Part shown: positions 1-9,669 of the stretch, piece by piece
How the letters are laid out: each line of letters begins with the position of its first letter
How positions within the stretch are numbered: the stretch's first letter is position 1
From: Streptomyces blattellae
Lineage (GTDB): Bacteria > Actinomycetota > Actinomycetes > Streptomycetales > Streptomycetaceae
Length of the DNA: 35,548 bases
Direction of reading: 5' to 3'
NCBI RefSeq assembly: GCF_009709555.1
Contig: NZ_WJBG01000115.1
Coordinates: 1 to 35,548 of the forward strand
The notes under the pieces: model-generated
What the model saw: the letters and a program-made list of their open reading frames with translations, nothing else
Database searches by the model: none
Told to the model about the DNA's origin: nothing
Made by a program: the position numbers and the translations under genes

Positions 1-24
1 GACGCTGTTGGTTAATTCGGGCCC
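1..24 (+). repeat. Left terminal inverted repeat of the IS
   Basis: These 24 bases are the exact reverse complement of 1763-1786; the match ends at base 25. The transposase stop codon (TAA, minus strand, 12-14) lies inside this repeat, so the coding sequence overlaps the end of the element. Confidence 0.95.
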
Positions 25-1706
25 TGTTGCTTCGCCCCGTCGACTTGGTCGGCGGGGCGAAGTGCTGCGAAGTGGCTGGTGCGGGTGCGGGCTCGTGGTG
101 TGCCGGTGAGGTGGGCGTCGATGCGGGTGAGGTTGATGGCGGCGCCTGTGAGCTGGTGCTGGAGACTGGTCTTTGCCAGGCCCCGGTAGCGGGATCTGCG
201 CAGGCCGCAGCGCTGGAGGCCTTGAGAAATGGTGCCCTCGACCCCGGCACGGATCTTGTAGCGTTCCTTCCACACGTCGGTCTGCTGCTCGGTCCGGGCG
301 GCCTGGACGGCTTCATGTTCGGCGCGGTGGCGCAGGGTGATCTCCCGGCGTTCGGCCTTCGGTGAGCTGACGCAGTCACGCAGGTGGGTGCAGGTGCGGC
401 AGTCGGCCGGGTTGAAACGAACCCGGATGACGGGTTGGCCGTGCTGCGAGTGCCGGTGGTGCCACTGCGTGCTGGTAATACCGTCCGGGCAGGTCACCTG
501 CTGTTTGTCCCAGTCGATGGTGAAGGCGTCCTGTCCGTAGGGGCCGTCCTTCTGGGCCGTGGTGTTGGCCGCCATCGGGCCGTGCAGAGCGATGCCGTGT
601 TCGCTGCGGGCGGCCACGACCTGGGCGGCGTTGGGGTAGCCGGCATCGACCCAGTGTTCGCCGGGCAGGCAGTCCCGTTCGGCGAGGGAGGCGTGGATCG
701 GGCCGGCCATCACGCTGTCCGGGACGGTGGCGTCGGTGGTGGCCACGTTTGTGATCAGGTTCGGGGTGTCCGGCTCGCAGGTCTCGGTGAGATGGGCCTT
801 GTATCCGTCCCACAGGATGTCGCGTTTCTTGCTGCCCCTCGCCTCGGGGTCATAGGGCGTGACCAGGCGCGTCGCGCCCGGCGGGCGGTCTTTTGGGTCC
901 CGCCGCCGCACCTCGCCCCCGGTCAGGTGGAAGTGCTGAACCCACATCTGCCGCAGAATCTGGACCGGCTCCAGCTCCCGCAGCCCGGCCGGCGCCCGGG
1001 GCGAGAAGACGGCCTCAAGCAGTCGCATCCCGTCAGCCCCGATCCGCCTGCCGACCTCCTCCCGTCCGACCTGGCCCTTGGGGAACCGGGAGTCCTCGGC
1101 CCGGGTGGCGTAATGCCTGAACCACTCTGGTTCGGCAACCTCCACCAGCCAGTCGGGGGCAGCCTGCGCGAGCGTGTTCAACGCCGAACGGAGCGTCTCC
1201 GCCACCATCTCCAGCCAGCACAGCTCCCGTGCCGCGGACTGAACATGCGTGGAGTCGGTCCTGGCCCGGCCTGCCGTCTTCAGCAGTCCTTTCTCCCGGG
1301 CCGCGGCCAGGATGCCGTCCAGCACCCGCCTGCCCGCCTCCGCCTCGATGAGGCGGTCGCGGAACTCCGACAACACCGAGAAGTCGAAGCCCGGATCAGT
1401 CAGTTCCAGCGCGAGGGCGTACTTGAAGTCGATCCTCGCCCGCACCGCCTCGGCGGCCTGCCGGTCGGTGAGACCCTCGACGAACTGCAACACCAGCACC
1501 AACGCCAGCCGCCCCGGTGACCAGGCAGGCTTCCCCCGCGCAGGGAAGAGATCCGCGAACTCCTCGTCGGTGAACAACGGTCCCAGCTCGTCCCGGACGC
1601 GGATCGCCAGGCTCCCCTTCGGGAACGCGGCCCGCGCCACCCGCACCGTCTCCACCGGAATCTCGCCCGGCCCGCTCGGCTGCATAGACATCGACACCCA
1701 CCCCAT
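12..1706 (-). CDS. IS1182-family DDE transposase
   Basis: A 564-residue transposase of the size usual for IS1182. Residues about 40-130 form the helical DUF772-type N-terminal region. The catalytic acidic residues are probably D151 (context RTDSTH), the Asp of HWVDAGYPN, and the Glu of RAGVEGT in the RNase H-like core. A Cys-rich stretch (CRTCTHLRDC) in the C-terminal half resembles the metal-binding knuckle of this family. No frameshift or stop interrupts it. The first ATG (1706) has no Shine-Dalgarno; the ATG at 1691 (residue 6) follows a GGGTGGG stretch and may be the real start. The gene lies on the same strand as nusB and the genes upstream of nusB. The C-terminus ends inside the left inverted repeat. 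Confidence 0.92.
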   Translation of the reverse strand: MGWVSMSMQPSGPGEIPVETVRVARAAFPKGSLAIRVRDELGPLFTDEEFADLFPARGKPAWSPGRLALVLVLQFVEGLTDRQAAEAVRARIDFKYALALELTDPGFDFSVLSEFRDRLIEAEAGRRVLDGILAAAREKGLLKTAGRARTDSTHVQSAARELCWLEMVAETLRSALNTLAQAAPDWLVEVAEPEWFRHYATRAEDSRFPKGQVGREEVGRRIGADGMRLLEAVFSPRAPAGLRELEPVQILRQMWVQHFHLTGGEVRRRDPKDRPPGATRLVTPYDPEARGSKKRDILWDGYKAHLTETCEPDTPNLITNVATTDATVPDSVMAGPIHASLAERDCLPGEHWVDAGYPNAAQVVAARSEHGIALHGPMAANTTAQKDGPYGQDAFTIDWDKQQVTCPDGITSTQWHHRHSQHGQPVIRVRFNPADCRTCTHLRDCVSSPKAERREITLRHRAEHEAVQAARTEQQTDVWKERYKIRAGVEGTISQGLQRCGLRRSRYRGLAKTSLQHQLTGAAINLTRIDAHLTGTPRARTRTSHFAALRPADQVDGAKQQGPN

Positions 1707-1712
1707 ACGACA

Positions 1713-1755
1713 ACGTCGGCTCCCAAGACCACAACCGGGTCTTGGGAGCCGACGT
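1713..1755. terminator. Perfect 18-bp stem-loop between IS right end and transposase start
   Basis: Bases 1713-1730 are perfectly complementary to 1738-1755, with a 7-base loop. The hairpin lies just upstream of the transposase start, inside the right inverted repeat. In IS biology such structures block read-through transcription or translation entering from flanking genes, which protects against excess transposase. Here the incoming transcription would be that of efp-nusB. The structure is seen directly; the insulating role is inference. Confidence 0.75.
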
Positions 1756-1762
1756 CACGCAC

Positions 1763-1786
1763 GGGCCCGAATTAACCAACAGCGTC
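1763..1786 (-). repeat. Right terminal inverted repeat of the IS
   Basis: Exact reverse complement of bases 1-24. It defines the nusB-proximal end of the element. The flanking host sequence resumes at 1787. Confidence 0.95.
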
Positions 1787-1832
1787 CGGTCTCGCTGCGG
1801 GCCCTCCGGCGCATCCTGCCTCGTCTGTCGCC

Positions 1833-2270
1833 TTATGCCTCGTCATCCCGGCGCAGCGACGGCTTGAGATCCTTCAGACGGCCGAGCAGGCCGTTGACGA
1901 ACGAGGGCGACTCGTCCGTGGAGAACTCCTTCGCCAGTTGCACCATCTCGTCGAGCACGACGGCGTCCGGGGTGGCGTCGACCCAGATCAGCTCGTACGC
2001 ACCGAGGCGCAGGATGTTGCGGTCCACGACCGGCATCCGGTCGAGCGTCCAGCCGACCGAGTACTGCGCGATCAGCTCGTCGATCCGCTTCGCGCGCTGC
2101 GCATAGCCCTCGACCAGCTGCATCGTGTACTCGCTCACCGGCGGCTGCCGGGTGTCGGTCCGGGAGAGCCGGATCCAGTCCGCGAGGACCGTGAGGACGT
2201 CCGCGCCGCGCTGGTCGCCCTCGAAGAGGATCTGGAAGGCGCGCTTGCGGGCCGTGTTGCGGGCAGCCAC
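1833..2270 (-). CDS. nusB: Transcription antitermination factor NusB
   Basis: A 145-residue NusB, the usual length. NusB binds boxA RNA with S10 (NusE) and takes part in antitermination of rRNA operons. The sequence has the all-helical NusB fold, with the typical N-terminal ARKRAFQILFE helix and the core block VDRNILRLGAYEL, followed by DEMVQLAKEFS and FVNGLLG. It starts with GTG at 2270, two bases after the efp stop codon, so efp-nusB is an operon and translation is probably coupled. The tail is short and acidic/basic (RRDDEA). The IS begins 46 bp downstream; no separate terminator is visible in the bases left, so transcripts may run into the IS hairpin. Confidence 0.97.
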   Translation of the reverse strand: MAARNTARKRAFQILFEGDQRGADVLTVLADWIRLSRTDTRQPPVSEYTMQLVEGYAQRAKRIDELIAQYSVGWTLDRMPVVDRNILRLGAYELIWVDATPDAVVLDEMVQLAKEFSTDESPSFVNGLLGRLKDLKPSLRRDDEA

Positions 2271-2272
2271 GG

Positions 2273-2839
2273 TTAGCTGTTCACCCGGCCGAGGTAGTCG
2301 CTCGTGCGGGTGTCGACCTTGATCTTCTCACCGGTGGTGATGAAGAGCGGGACGTTGATCTGGTGACCGGTCTCCAGGGTGGCGGGCTTGGTACCGCCGG
2401 TGGAGCGGTCGCCCTGCAGGCCCGGCTCGGTCTCCTGGACGACGAGCTCGACGGCGGCCGGCAGCTCGACGAAGAGCACCTCGCCCTCGTGCTGCGCGAC
2501 GGTGGCCGTGAAGCCCTCGATGAGGAAGTTGGCTGCGTCGCCGACGGCCTTGCGGTCGACCATGAGCTGGTCGTAGGTCTCCATGTCCATGAAGACGAAG
2601 TACTCGCCGTCCATGTACGAGAACTGCATGTCGCGCTTGTCGACTGTGGCCGTCTCGACCTTGACGCCGGCGTTGAACGTCTTGTCGACGACCTTGCCGG
2701 AGAGCACGTTCTTCAGCTTGGTGCGCACGAAGGCCGGGCCCTTGCCGGGCTTGACATGCTGGAACTCGACGACGGACCAGAGCTGGCCGCCTTCGAGCTT
2801 GAGCACCAGGCCGTTCTTGAGGTCGTTCGTGGAAGCCAC
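2273..2839 (-). CDS. efp: Translation elongation factor P
   Basis: A 188-residue EF-P with the three beta-barrel domains expected. It enters the ribosomal E site and relieves stalling at polyproline stretches. The tip loop of domain I reads KPGKGPAF with Lys33 at the tip. Actinobacterial EF-Ps with this PGKGP loop are known to work with an unmodified lysine, and no EpmA or EarP gene is nearby. The C-terminal block [10 protein letters not shown] and a Tyr near the end (SDYLGRV) are typical of domain III. The gene starts with ATG at 2839, 59 bp after the M24 peptidase-like gene, and is followed directly by nusB. The window encodes several proline-rich proteins (the P-loop protein, Rel, SecD) that are plausible EF-P clients. 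Confidence 0.97.
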   Translation of the reverse strand: MASTNDLKNGLVLKLEGGQLWSVVEFQHVKPGKGPAFVRTKLKNVLSGKVVDKTFNAGVKVETATVDKRDMQFSYMDGEYFVFMDMETYDQLMVDRKAVGDAANFLIEGFTATVAQHEGEVLFVELPAAVELVVQETEPGLQGDRSTGGTKPATLETGHQINVPLFITTGEKIKVDTRTSDYLGRVNS

Positions 2840-2898
2840 GGTTGCGGAATCTCCTGGACTGACGTGGACGACCCCGGGGCAGGCGCACAGCTCGATCG

Positions 2899-4005
2899 CT
2901 AGAGCGCGAGCAGCTCCTTGGTCGTGATGGTGAGTAGCTCGGGTCCGCCGTCCGCCTCGGGGCGTACGACGAGCGTGTCATCGATCCGGACGCCGCCCCG
3001 GCCCGGGAGGTGGACCCCGGGTTCGACGGTGACCGGCACGCAAGCGTCCAGTTTACCCATGGCTGCGGGGGCCAGCTGCGGGTCCTCGTCGATTTCGAGC
3101 CCGACGCCGTGGCCGGTGAGTGGGGCGAGGCCCTCCGTACAGCCCGCGGAGTCCAGCACCTGGCGTGCGGCGCGGTCCACGTCCCGGTAGGCGGCACCGG
3201 GTGCGAGGGACTCCCTTCCGGCGCGCTGAGCGGCGAAGACGAGGTCGTACAGCTCGATCTGCCAGTCCGCGGGGGAGGTGCCGATCACGAAGGTACGGCC
3301 GATCTCGCAGCGATATCCGCGGTACGTCGCGCCCAGGCACACGGAGAGGAAGTCGCCCTCTTCCACCCGGCGGTCCGTCGGCCGGTGGGCCCGGCGGCCG
3401 GAGTTCGGGCCGGTGGCGACGGAGGTGGCGAAGGCGGGGCCGTCGGCGCCGTGGTCGACGAGCCGGCGCTCCAGTTCGAGGGCGAGGTGGCGTTCGGTGC
3501 GGCCGACGAGGATGGACTCCAGGAGTTCACCGAGGGCCTGGTCGGCGATCTCGGCGCCGATGCGGAGGCAGGAGATCTCCTCCTCGTCCTTCACGACCCT
3601 GAGCTGCTCCACGGCTCCGCCGAGGTCCGTGAGGCGCAGGCGGGGTACGACGGAGCGGATTGCCCGGTGACGGGTCACGGTGAGGTGGTGCTCTTCGACG
3701 GCGAGCGCGTCAGCCCCTTGGGCCGCGGCAAGGCCGGCTGCCGCGACCGATGGATCGCCACCGCTTCCGGGCAGCGCCTGGATGCGGAGCGCCTCGTCGG
3801 GCCGGCCCTCCGTCGGCCGGCTCTCCGGCGGGCTCACGCACACCAGCATGTCCTCGGTCTTGCCGAGCAGCAGGACGGCCTCATGCGGGGCGGCGCCCGC
3901 CAGGTAGCGGACGTTGGCAGGGCGGGACACCAGCGCGGCTTGGCTGCCGCCGGCGCTGCAGCGTTCCCTCAACCGAGCCCGGCGGGCCTCGTACACCTCT
4001 GACAT
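2899..4005 (-). CDS. PepQ/aminopeptidase P-like M24 family protein, metal site altered
   Basis: A 368-residue protein with the creatinase N-terminal domain (about 1-135) and the M24 pita-bread fold (about 145-368). It holds the slot of pepQ next to efp. M24 metallopeptidases bind two metal ions through Asp, Asp, His, Glu and Glu. Aligning by eye with Bacillus YqhT, the first Asp is Cys223 (SVCLGA), the second is Glu234 (RCEIGRT), His299 is kept (TGHGVG), Glu328 is kept (VEPG), and the last Glu is Asp342 (RIDD). The His of LEIHE is Asp306. It may therefore be a divergent or inactive member. ATG at 4005 is chosen because the family homology starts there; the frame is open further upstream, but that part has no family resemblance. 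Confidence 0.88.
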   Translation of the reverse strand: MSEVYEARRARLRERCSAGGSQAALVSRPANVRYLAGAAPHEAVLLLGKTEDMLVCVSPPESRPTEGRPDEALRIQALPGSGGDPSVAAAGLAAAQGADALAVEEHHLTVTRHRAIRSVVPRLRLTDLGGAVEQLRVVKDEEEISCLRIGAEIADQALGELLESILVGRTERHLALELERRLVDHGADGPAFATSVATGPNSGRRAHRPTDRRVEEGDFLSVCLGATYRGYRCEIGRTFVIGTSPADWQIELYDLVFAAQRAGRESLAPGAAYRDVDRAARQVLDSAGCTEGLAPLTGHGVGLEIDEDPQLAPAAMGKLDACVPVTVEPGVHLPGRGGVRIDDTLVVRPEADGGPELLTITTKELLAL

Positions 4006-4011
4006 GACACG

Positions 4012-4017
4012 AGCGTA
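4012..4017 (-). promoter_or_regulatory. Probable -10 box of a leaderless M24-gene transcript
   Basis: On the minus strand TACGCT lies 6 bases before the ATG at 4005, and no Shine-Dalgarno is present. In Streptomyces this spacing places the transcription start at the A of the ATG, giving a leaderless mRNA. No convincing -35 hexamer is visible. Confidence 0.5.
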
Positions 4018-4269
4018 GGAGCCTCGTCCGGTTTGTGCCGGTTGAGAGAGAGCCGTTCGGAGCAGGAAGTGCCACTGGGCTTGCCTGCCGGGCGCGGGTT
4101 CGGCGGAGGCTCGTCGCACAGTTCCCCGCGCCCCCACAGGTCCACTACCACTCGGGCGGGCCGCCAATGGAACGCGCCAGCACCTCACCCAGACACGGGC
4201 CGCCCGGACAGTGCCCCTCAGAGAAGAACCGCTCGCAGGACAAGGAGCCACTACGGTCGCCTGCCGGGC

Positions 4270-4290
4270 ACGGGTTCGGCAGGAACCCGT
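4270..4290 (-). terminator. Stem-loop downstream of the P-loop gene
   Basis: ACGGGTTC (4270-4277) pairs perfectly with GAACCCGT (4283-4290) around a 5-base loop, about 30 bp past the stop codon of the P-loop gene. The corresponding arms in the left duplicated copy are degraded. There is no U-run, as usual for Streptomyces terminators. Confidence 0.5.
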
Positions 4291-4320
4291 CACGCAGTTC
4301 CCCGCGCCCCTACAGGTCCA

Positions 4321-5493
4321 CTACCACTGGGGCGGGCTGGCAATGGAACGCGCCAGCACGTCGTCGAGGACGCGGGCCGTCTGGGGGACGTCCATCTGGG
4401 AGTTGTCGATGATGGGGAGGCCGGAGCCGTACCAGCCCGCCATGCGGCCGTGGATGCGGGCGACCTCTTCGTCGGTGAGGCGGCGGTTGCCTGTGCGTTC
4501 GGCGTTGCGTTCCAGGACGATGTCGAGGCCGGGGAGGAGGACGACGGGGAGAAGGCCGGGGCCGACATGGCGCTTCCAGCCGCCGAGGCCGACGACGGGG
4601 CGGTCGGGGAAGACGGCGTCGTCGAGGATGCAGGAGATGCCGTTGGCGAGGAAGTTGCGGGCGGCGAAGCCGCAGGTGCGGCGGGCCAGGCGGTACTGGG
4701 CCTCCGAGTGGTCGTTCCACCCGGACTGCGGGTCGGCGAAGCCCGAGCGGACCCACTCGCGTACGTCGTCGAGGCTGATGTGGGCTGTCGGGACCCGTCG
4801 GTGGTCCGCCCAGTACTTGGCGACACTGGTCTTGCCGGCGCCCGCCGGGCCGATGAGCAGCACCGCGAGGGTGGTGTTCGTGGGATCGGGGGCGGCAGCG
4901 GCAGGCGGTGCGGCGGGCACCGCGACCGGGCCGCCGGGCGGCAACGGCACATGGCCCGTGGTGTCGGGCGCGGGTGGGCCCGACGTGTGCTGCGGGGCGG
5001 TGTGGTGCGGCGGACGCGGCGCGGTGAAGCCGGGTGCGGGAGGCGGCGGGGGCATGGGCGCCGAGCCCTGGGCGGGAGGCGGCGGGGATACCGGGGCCGA
5101 GCCTGGAACAGGAGACGGCGGAGGCACGGGCGCCGAACCCCCAGCGGGAGACGGCGGAGGCACAGACGCCGAACCCCCAGCGGGAGACGGCGAAGGCACA
5201 GACGCCGAACCCCCAGCGGGAGACGGCGAAGGCACAGACGCCGAACCCCCAGCGGGAGACGGCGAAGGCACAGACGCCGAACCCCCAGCGGGAGACGGCG
5301 AAGACACTGAGGCCGAACCTGGAGCAGACGGCGGCGGAGACACGGGCGCCGAACCCCCGGCGGGGGGTGGCGGGGGCACCGGGGCGGGCCCTTGGTGGGG
5401 GGCCGGGTGGTGTGCGGCCGGTGACCAGCCGGTGGCCGGTCCGTGCCCCGGCTGGTGGGGCGGCGGCAGCGGAGAACCCACTGCGTGCTGCAT
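4321..5493 (-). CDS. Proline-rich P-loop ATPase/kinase-like protein
   Basis: A 390-residue protein in two parts. Residues 1 to about 205 are low-complexity Pro/Ala/Ser/Gly and His, with a 12-residue tandem repeat (PAGGSASVPSPS type) at about 57-117. Residues about 208-390 form a P-loop domain with Walker A GPAGAGKT (215-222). It resembles the AAA_33/polynucleotide-kinase-like group of small kinases, with a later helical part (TDEEVARIHGRMAGWYGSG). The substrate is unknown. The start is chosen at the ATG at 5493, preceded by GGAG at 9 bases; the ATG at 5508 in the same frame is an alternative. It is read alone, separated by stem-loops from aroB and from the M24 gene. Polyproline translation probably depends on EF-P, which is encoded nearby. 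Function beyond nucleotide binding is not known to me. Confidence 0.85.
   Translation of the reverse strand: MQHAVGSPLPPPHQPGHGPATGWSPAAHHPAPHQGPAPVPPPPPAGGSAPVSPPPSAPGSASVSSPSPAGGSASVPSPSPAGGSASVPSPSPAGGSASVPSPSPAGGSASVPPPSPAGGSAPVPPPSPVPGSAPVSPPPPAQGSAPMPPPPPAPGFTAPRPPHHTAPQHTSGPPAPDTTGHVPLPPGGPVAVPAAPPAAAAPDPTNTTLAVLLIGPAGAGKTSVAKYWADHRRVPTAHISLDDVREWVRSGFADPQSGWNDHSEAQYRLARRTCGFAARNFLANGISCILDDAVFPDRPVVGLGGWKRHVGPGLLPVVLLPGLDIVLERNAERTGNRRLTDEEVARIHGRMAGWYGSGLPIIDNSQMDVPQTARVLDDVLARSIASPPQW
5143..5322. repeat. 36-bp tandem repeat inside the P-loop gene
   Basis: Repeat units start at 5143, 5179, 5215, 5251 and 5287, each exactly 36 bp apart. The three units from 5179 to 5286 are identical; the first and last are variants. 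Being in frame, each unit adds 12 residues. Flanking Pro/Ser-rich sequence looks like older, diverged units of the same repeat. Near-identity at DNA level points to recent slippage or unequal crossing-over. Confidence 0.95.
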
Positions 5494-5555
5494 CCGGTGC
5501 CACTCCATCTCGTACAGGCAATTGGCGCTGGCAGCGGGGCGCTGACCCCACTCCC

Positions 5556-5571
5556 TACCGAACGGTACCGT
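5556..5571. promoter_or_regulatory. Overlapping palindromes upstream of the P-loop gene
   Basis: TACCGAACGGTA (5556-5567) and ACGGTACCGT (5562-5571) are two overlapping palindromes, 48-78 bp upstream of the candidate starts of the P-loop gene. The form resembles TetR-family operators of actinobacteria. No such regulator is encoded in the window, so the assignment is only a suggestion. Confidence 0.3.
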
Positions 5572-5632
5572 CCCCGGCCGCCGTTTGGTGAACGGCCGGG
5601 TCGGTCCGAAGTTCCCATGTCCACAAGGCAAA

Positions 5633-5651
5633 CCGGGCGTACGACGCCCGG
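5633..5651 (-). terminator. Stem-loop after aroB
   Basis: CCGGGCGT (5633-5640) pairs with ACGCCCGG (5644-5651) around a 3-base loop. It begins 6 bases past the aroB stop codon and probably ends the aro transcript. Confidence 0.6.
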
Positions 5652-5657
5652 CGGGAC

Positions 5658-8488
<2,831 letters not shown>

Positions 8489-8769
8489 CGGTGCTCCTCA
8501 ATGCTCGCGCCCTGGTACTGCCCTGCGTACGCGCGTCCTCGCCTACGGCAACGGCGTGACCAGGTGCGCGGCCCTGGCCCGCCACCTCCGATCCTCCCAC
8601 GTCCGGGGCGCCGATCAGGCCGCTGGTCCATCAGACGGACGGGACGCGGCCGGGAACACATCACGCGGAGCCCCTGCCACGGGGCATACGCCCCCAGGCA
8701 GTCCGCGCCGCGCCCCTGCCCGTACTGCGCCGCCGCCCCGTGCACGGGTAGCGAAATTCCGGAAGGGCC
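8489..8769 (-). other. Spacer between aroE and aroC with mutually exclusive hairpins
   Basis: No convincing gene is seen. In the minus-strand transcript GGGGC (8694-8690) can pair with GCCCC (8685-8681), which can instead pair with a second GGGGC (8674-8670), giving two alternative stem-loops about 180 bases before the aroC start. In M. tuberculosis, from memory, a prepilin-peptidase (A24) gene lies near aroE in this syntenic region. I see no GDxK-type motif of such a gene here. Confidence 0.35.
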
Positions 8770-9609
8770 TCAGCGGGCGTCGAGCATGCGTTCGCCCGCT
8801 TTTCGCATGGCCTCCAGCGGCGCGGGAGCCCGCCCCGTCATCTGCTCCACCTGGAGCACCGCCTGGTGCAGCAGCAGGTCGAGCCCGCTGACGACGGCCC
8901 CGCCGTACGCCGACCAGCGCGCCGCGAGTGCGGTCGGCCACGGATCGTAGAGGACGTCGAACAGGGTGGCGGGCCGTTCCGGTACGGCGGAGGCGAGGGC
9001 GTCGGTCGTACCGGCCGGGGTGGTGGCGATGACCAGGGGGCGGCGCAGCGCCTCGGCGGCGTCCGCCCAGTCCCGCGTACGCATCTCGATGCCGAGCCGC
9101 TCGCCCCACTGCCGCATCTCGGCGGCACGCCCCTCGCTGCGGACGTAGGCGACGACCTCGCCGGTGCAGATCCGGGCCAGCGCGGCCAGCGCGGAGGAAG
9201 CGGTCGCGCCGGCGCCCAGGATCGCGGCGGAGTCGACCTGCTCGATCCCGCGCTCACGCAGGGCGCCGACCATGCCGGGGATGTCGGTGTTGTCGCCGAC
9301 ACTGCGGCCGTCCTCGGTGAACACGACCGTGTTGACCGCCTCGACCGAGGCGGCCGTCTCGCTGATCTCGTCGAGCAGCGGAATGACCGCCCGCTTGAGC
9401 GGCATGGTCAGCGACAGCCCCACCCACTCCGGCCCGAGCCCCTTGAGGAACCCGGGCAGCGTCGACTCGTCGACCTCGAACCGGTCGTACGACCAGCCGG
9501 TCAGCCCCAGTGCCGCATAGGCCGCGCGATGCAGCACCGGGGACAGGGAGTGGGCGATGGGCGAACCGAGCACGGCGGCCCGGCGGGCGTCAGTTGCCCG
9601 AGGTGTCAT
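8770..9609 (-). CDS. aroE: Shikimate dehydrogenase
   Basis: A 279-residue NADP-dependent dehydrogenase reducing 3-dehydroshikimate to shikimate. Near the N-terminus are the shikimate-binding SPIAHSLSPVLH block and TMPLKR, whose Lys is the catalytic residue. NTDIPGM supplies the partner Asp. The nucleotide-binding turn is GAGATASSA, and the C-terminal helix carries LLLHQAV. The ATG at 9609 is preceded by AAGGACAGG. It follows mltG by 60 bp on the same strand and probably shares its transcript. The 281-bp gap to aroC suggests a separate promoter or attenuator for aroCKB. Confidence 0.96.
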   Translation of the reverse strand: MTPRATDARRAAVLGSPIAHSLSPVLHRAAYAALGLTGWSYDRFEVDESTLPGFLKGLGPEWVGLSLTMPLKRAVIPLLDEISETAASVEAVNTVVFTEDGRSVGDNTDIPGMVGALRERGIEQVDSAAILGAGATASSALAALARICTGEVVAYVRSEGRAAEMRQWGERLGIEMRTRDWADAAEALRRPLVIATTPAGTTDALASAVPERPATLFDVLYDPWPTALAARWSAYGGAVVSGLDLLLHQAVLQVEQMTGRAPAPLEAMRKAGERMLDAR

Positions 9610-9669
9610 TGAACCTGTCCTTGAACCGATCGAACAATGATCCTGAAGTGGCCGCTCGTGTGCGCGGTC

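Larger units (their letters stand above)
1..1786 (-). mobile_element. IS1182-family insertion sequence, apparently complete
   Basis: The element is bounded by perfect 24-bp inverted repeats at 1-24 and 1763-1786 and carries one intact transposase gene on the minus strand that fills almost all of it. The first base of the left repeat is base 1 of the window, so the left flank and any target-site duplication cannot be seen, and the element could extend a few bases further left. The right end lies 46 bp past the nusB stop codon, so the insertion is intergenic. In S. coelicolor the gene after nusB is, as I recall, the developmental regulator bldD, so the IS may separate nusB from bldD here. The intact frame and perfect ends suggest a recent or still active copy. 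Confidence 0.9.
4006..4320. repeat. Intergenic region with a 176-bp-period tandem duplication
   Basis: No gene is seen here. Bases about 4085-4186 and 4261-4362 match at a fixed offset of 176 bp, with about 13 mismatches in about 100 positions by eye; weaker similarity extends left to about 4051. The right copy spans the last codons and stop of the P-loop gene. The left copy keeps a fossil of the same end, coding ARSIGGPPEW and a TAG stop (4145-4147, minus strand) against ARSIASPPQW in the live gene. Both copies contain CAGTTCCCCGCGCCCC, a motif very common between Streptomyces genes. This looks like an old tandem duplication of a gene 3' end plus spacer. Confidence 0.8.

Noticed and set aside
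2899..4293. Upstream extension of the M24 protein to 4293
   Set aside because: The extra 96 codons lie in the duplicated spacer and lack homology. The ATG at 4005 with its own -10 box is better supported.
5143..5322. Possible CRISPR array because of 36-bp units
   Set aside because: The units are contiguous, with no spacers, and are in frame inside a coding region. They are a protein tandem repeat.
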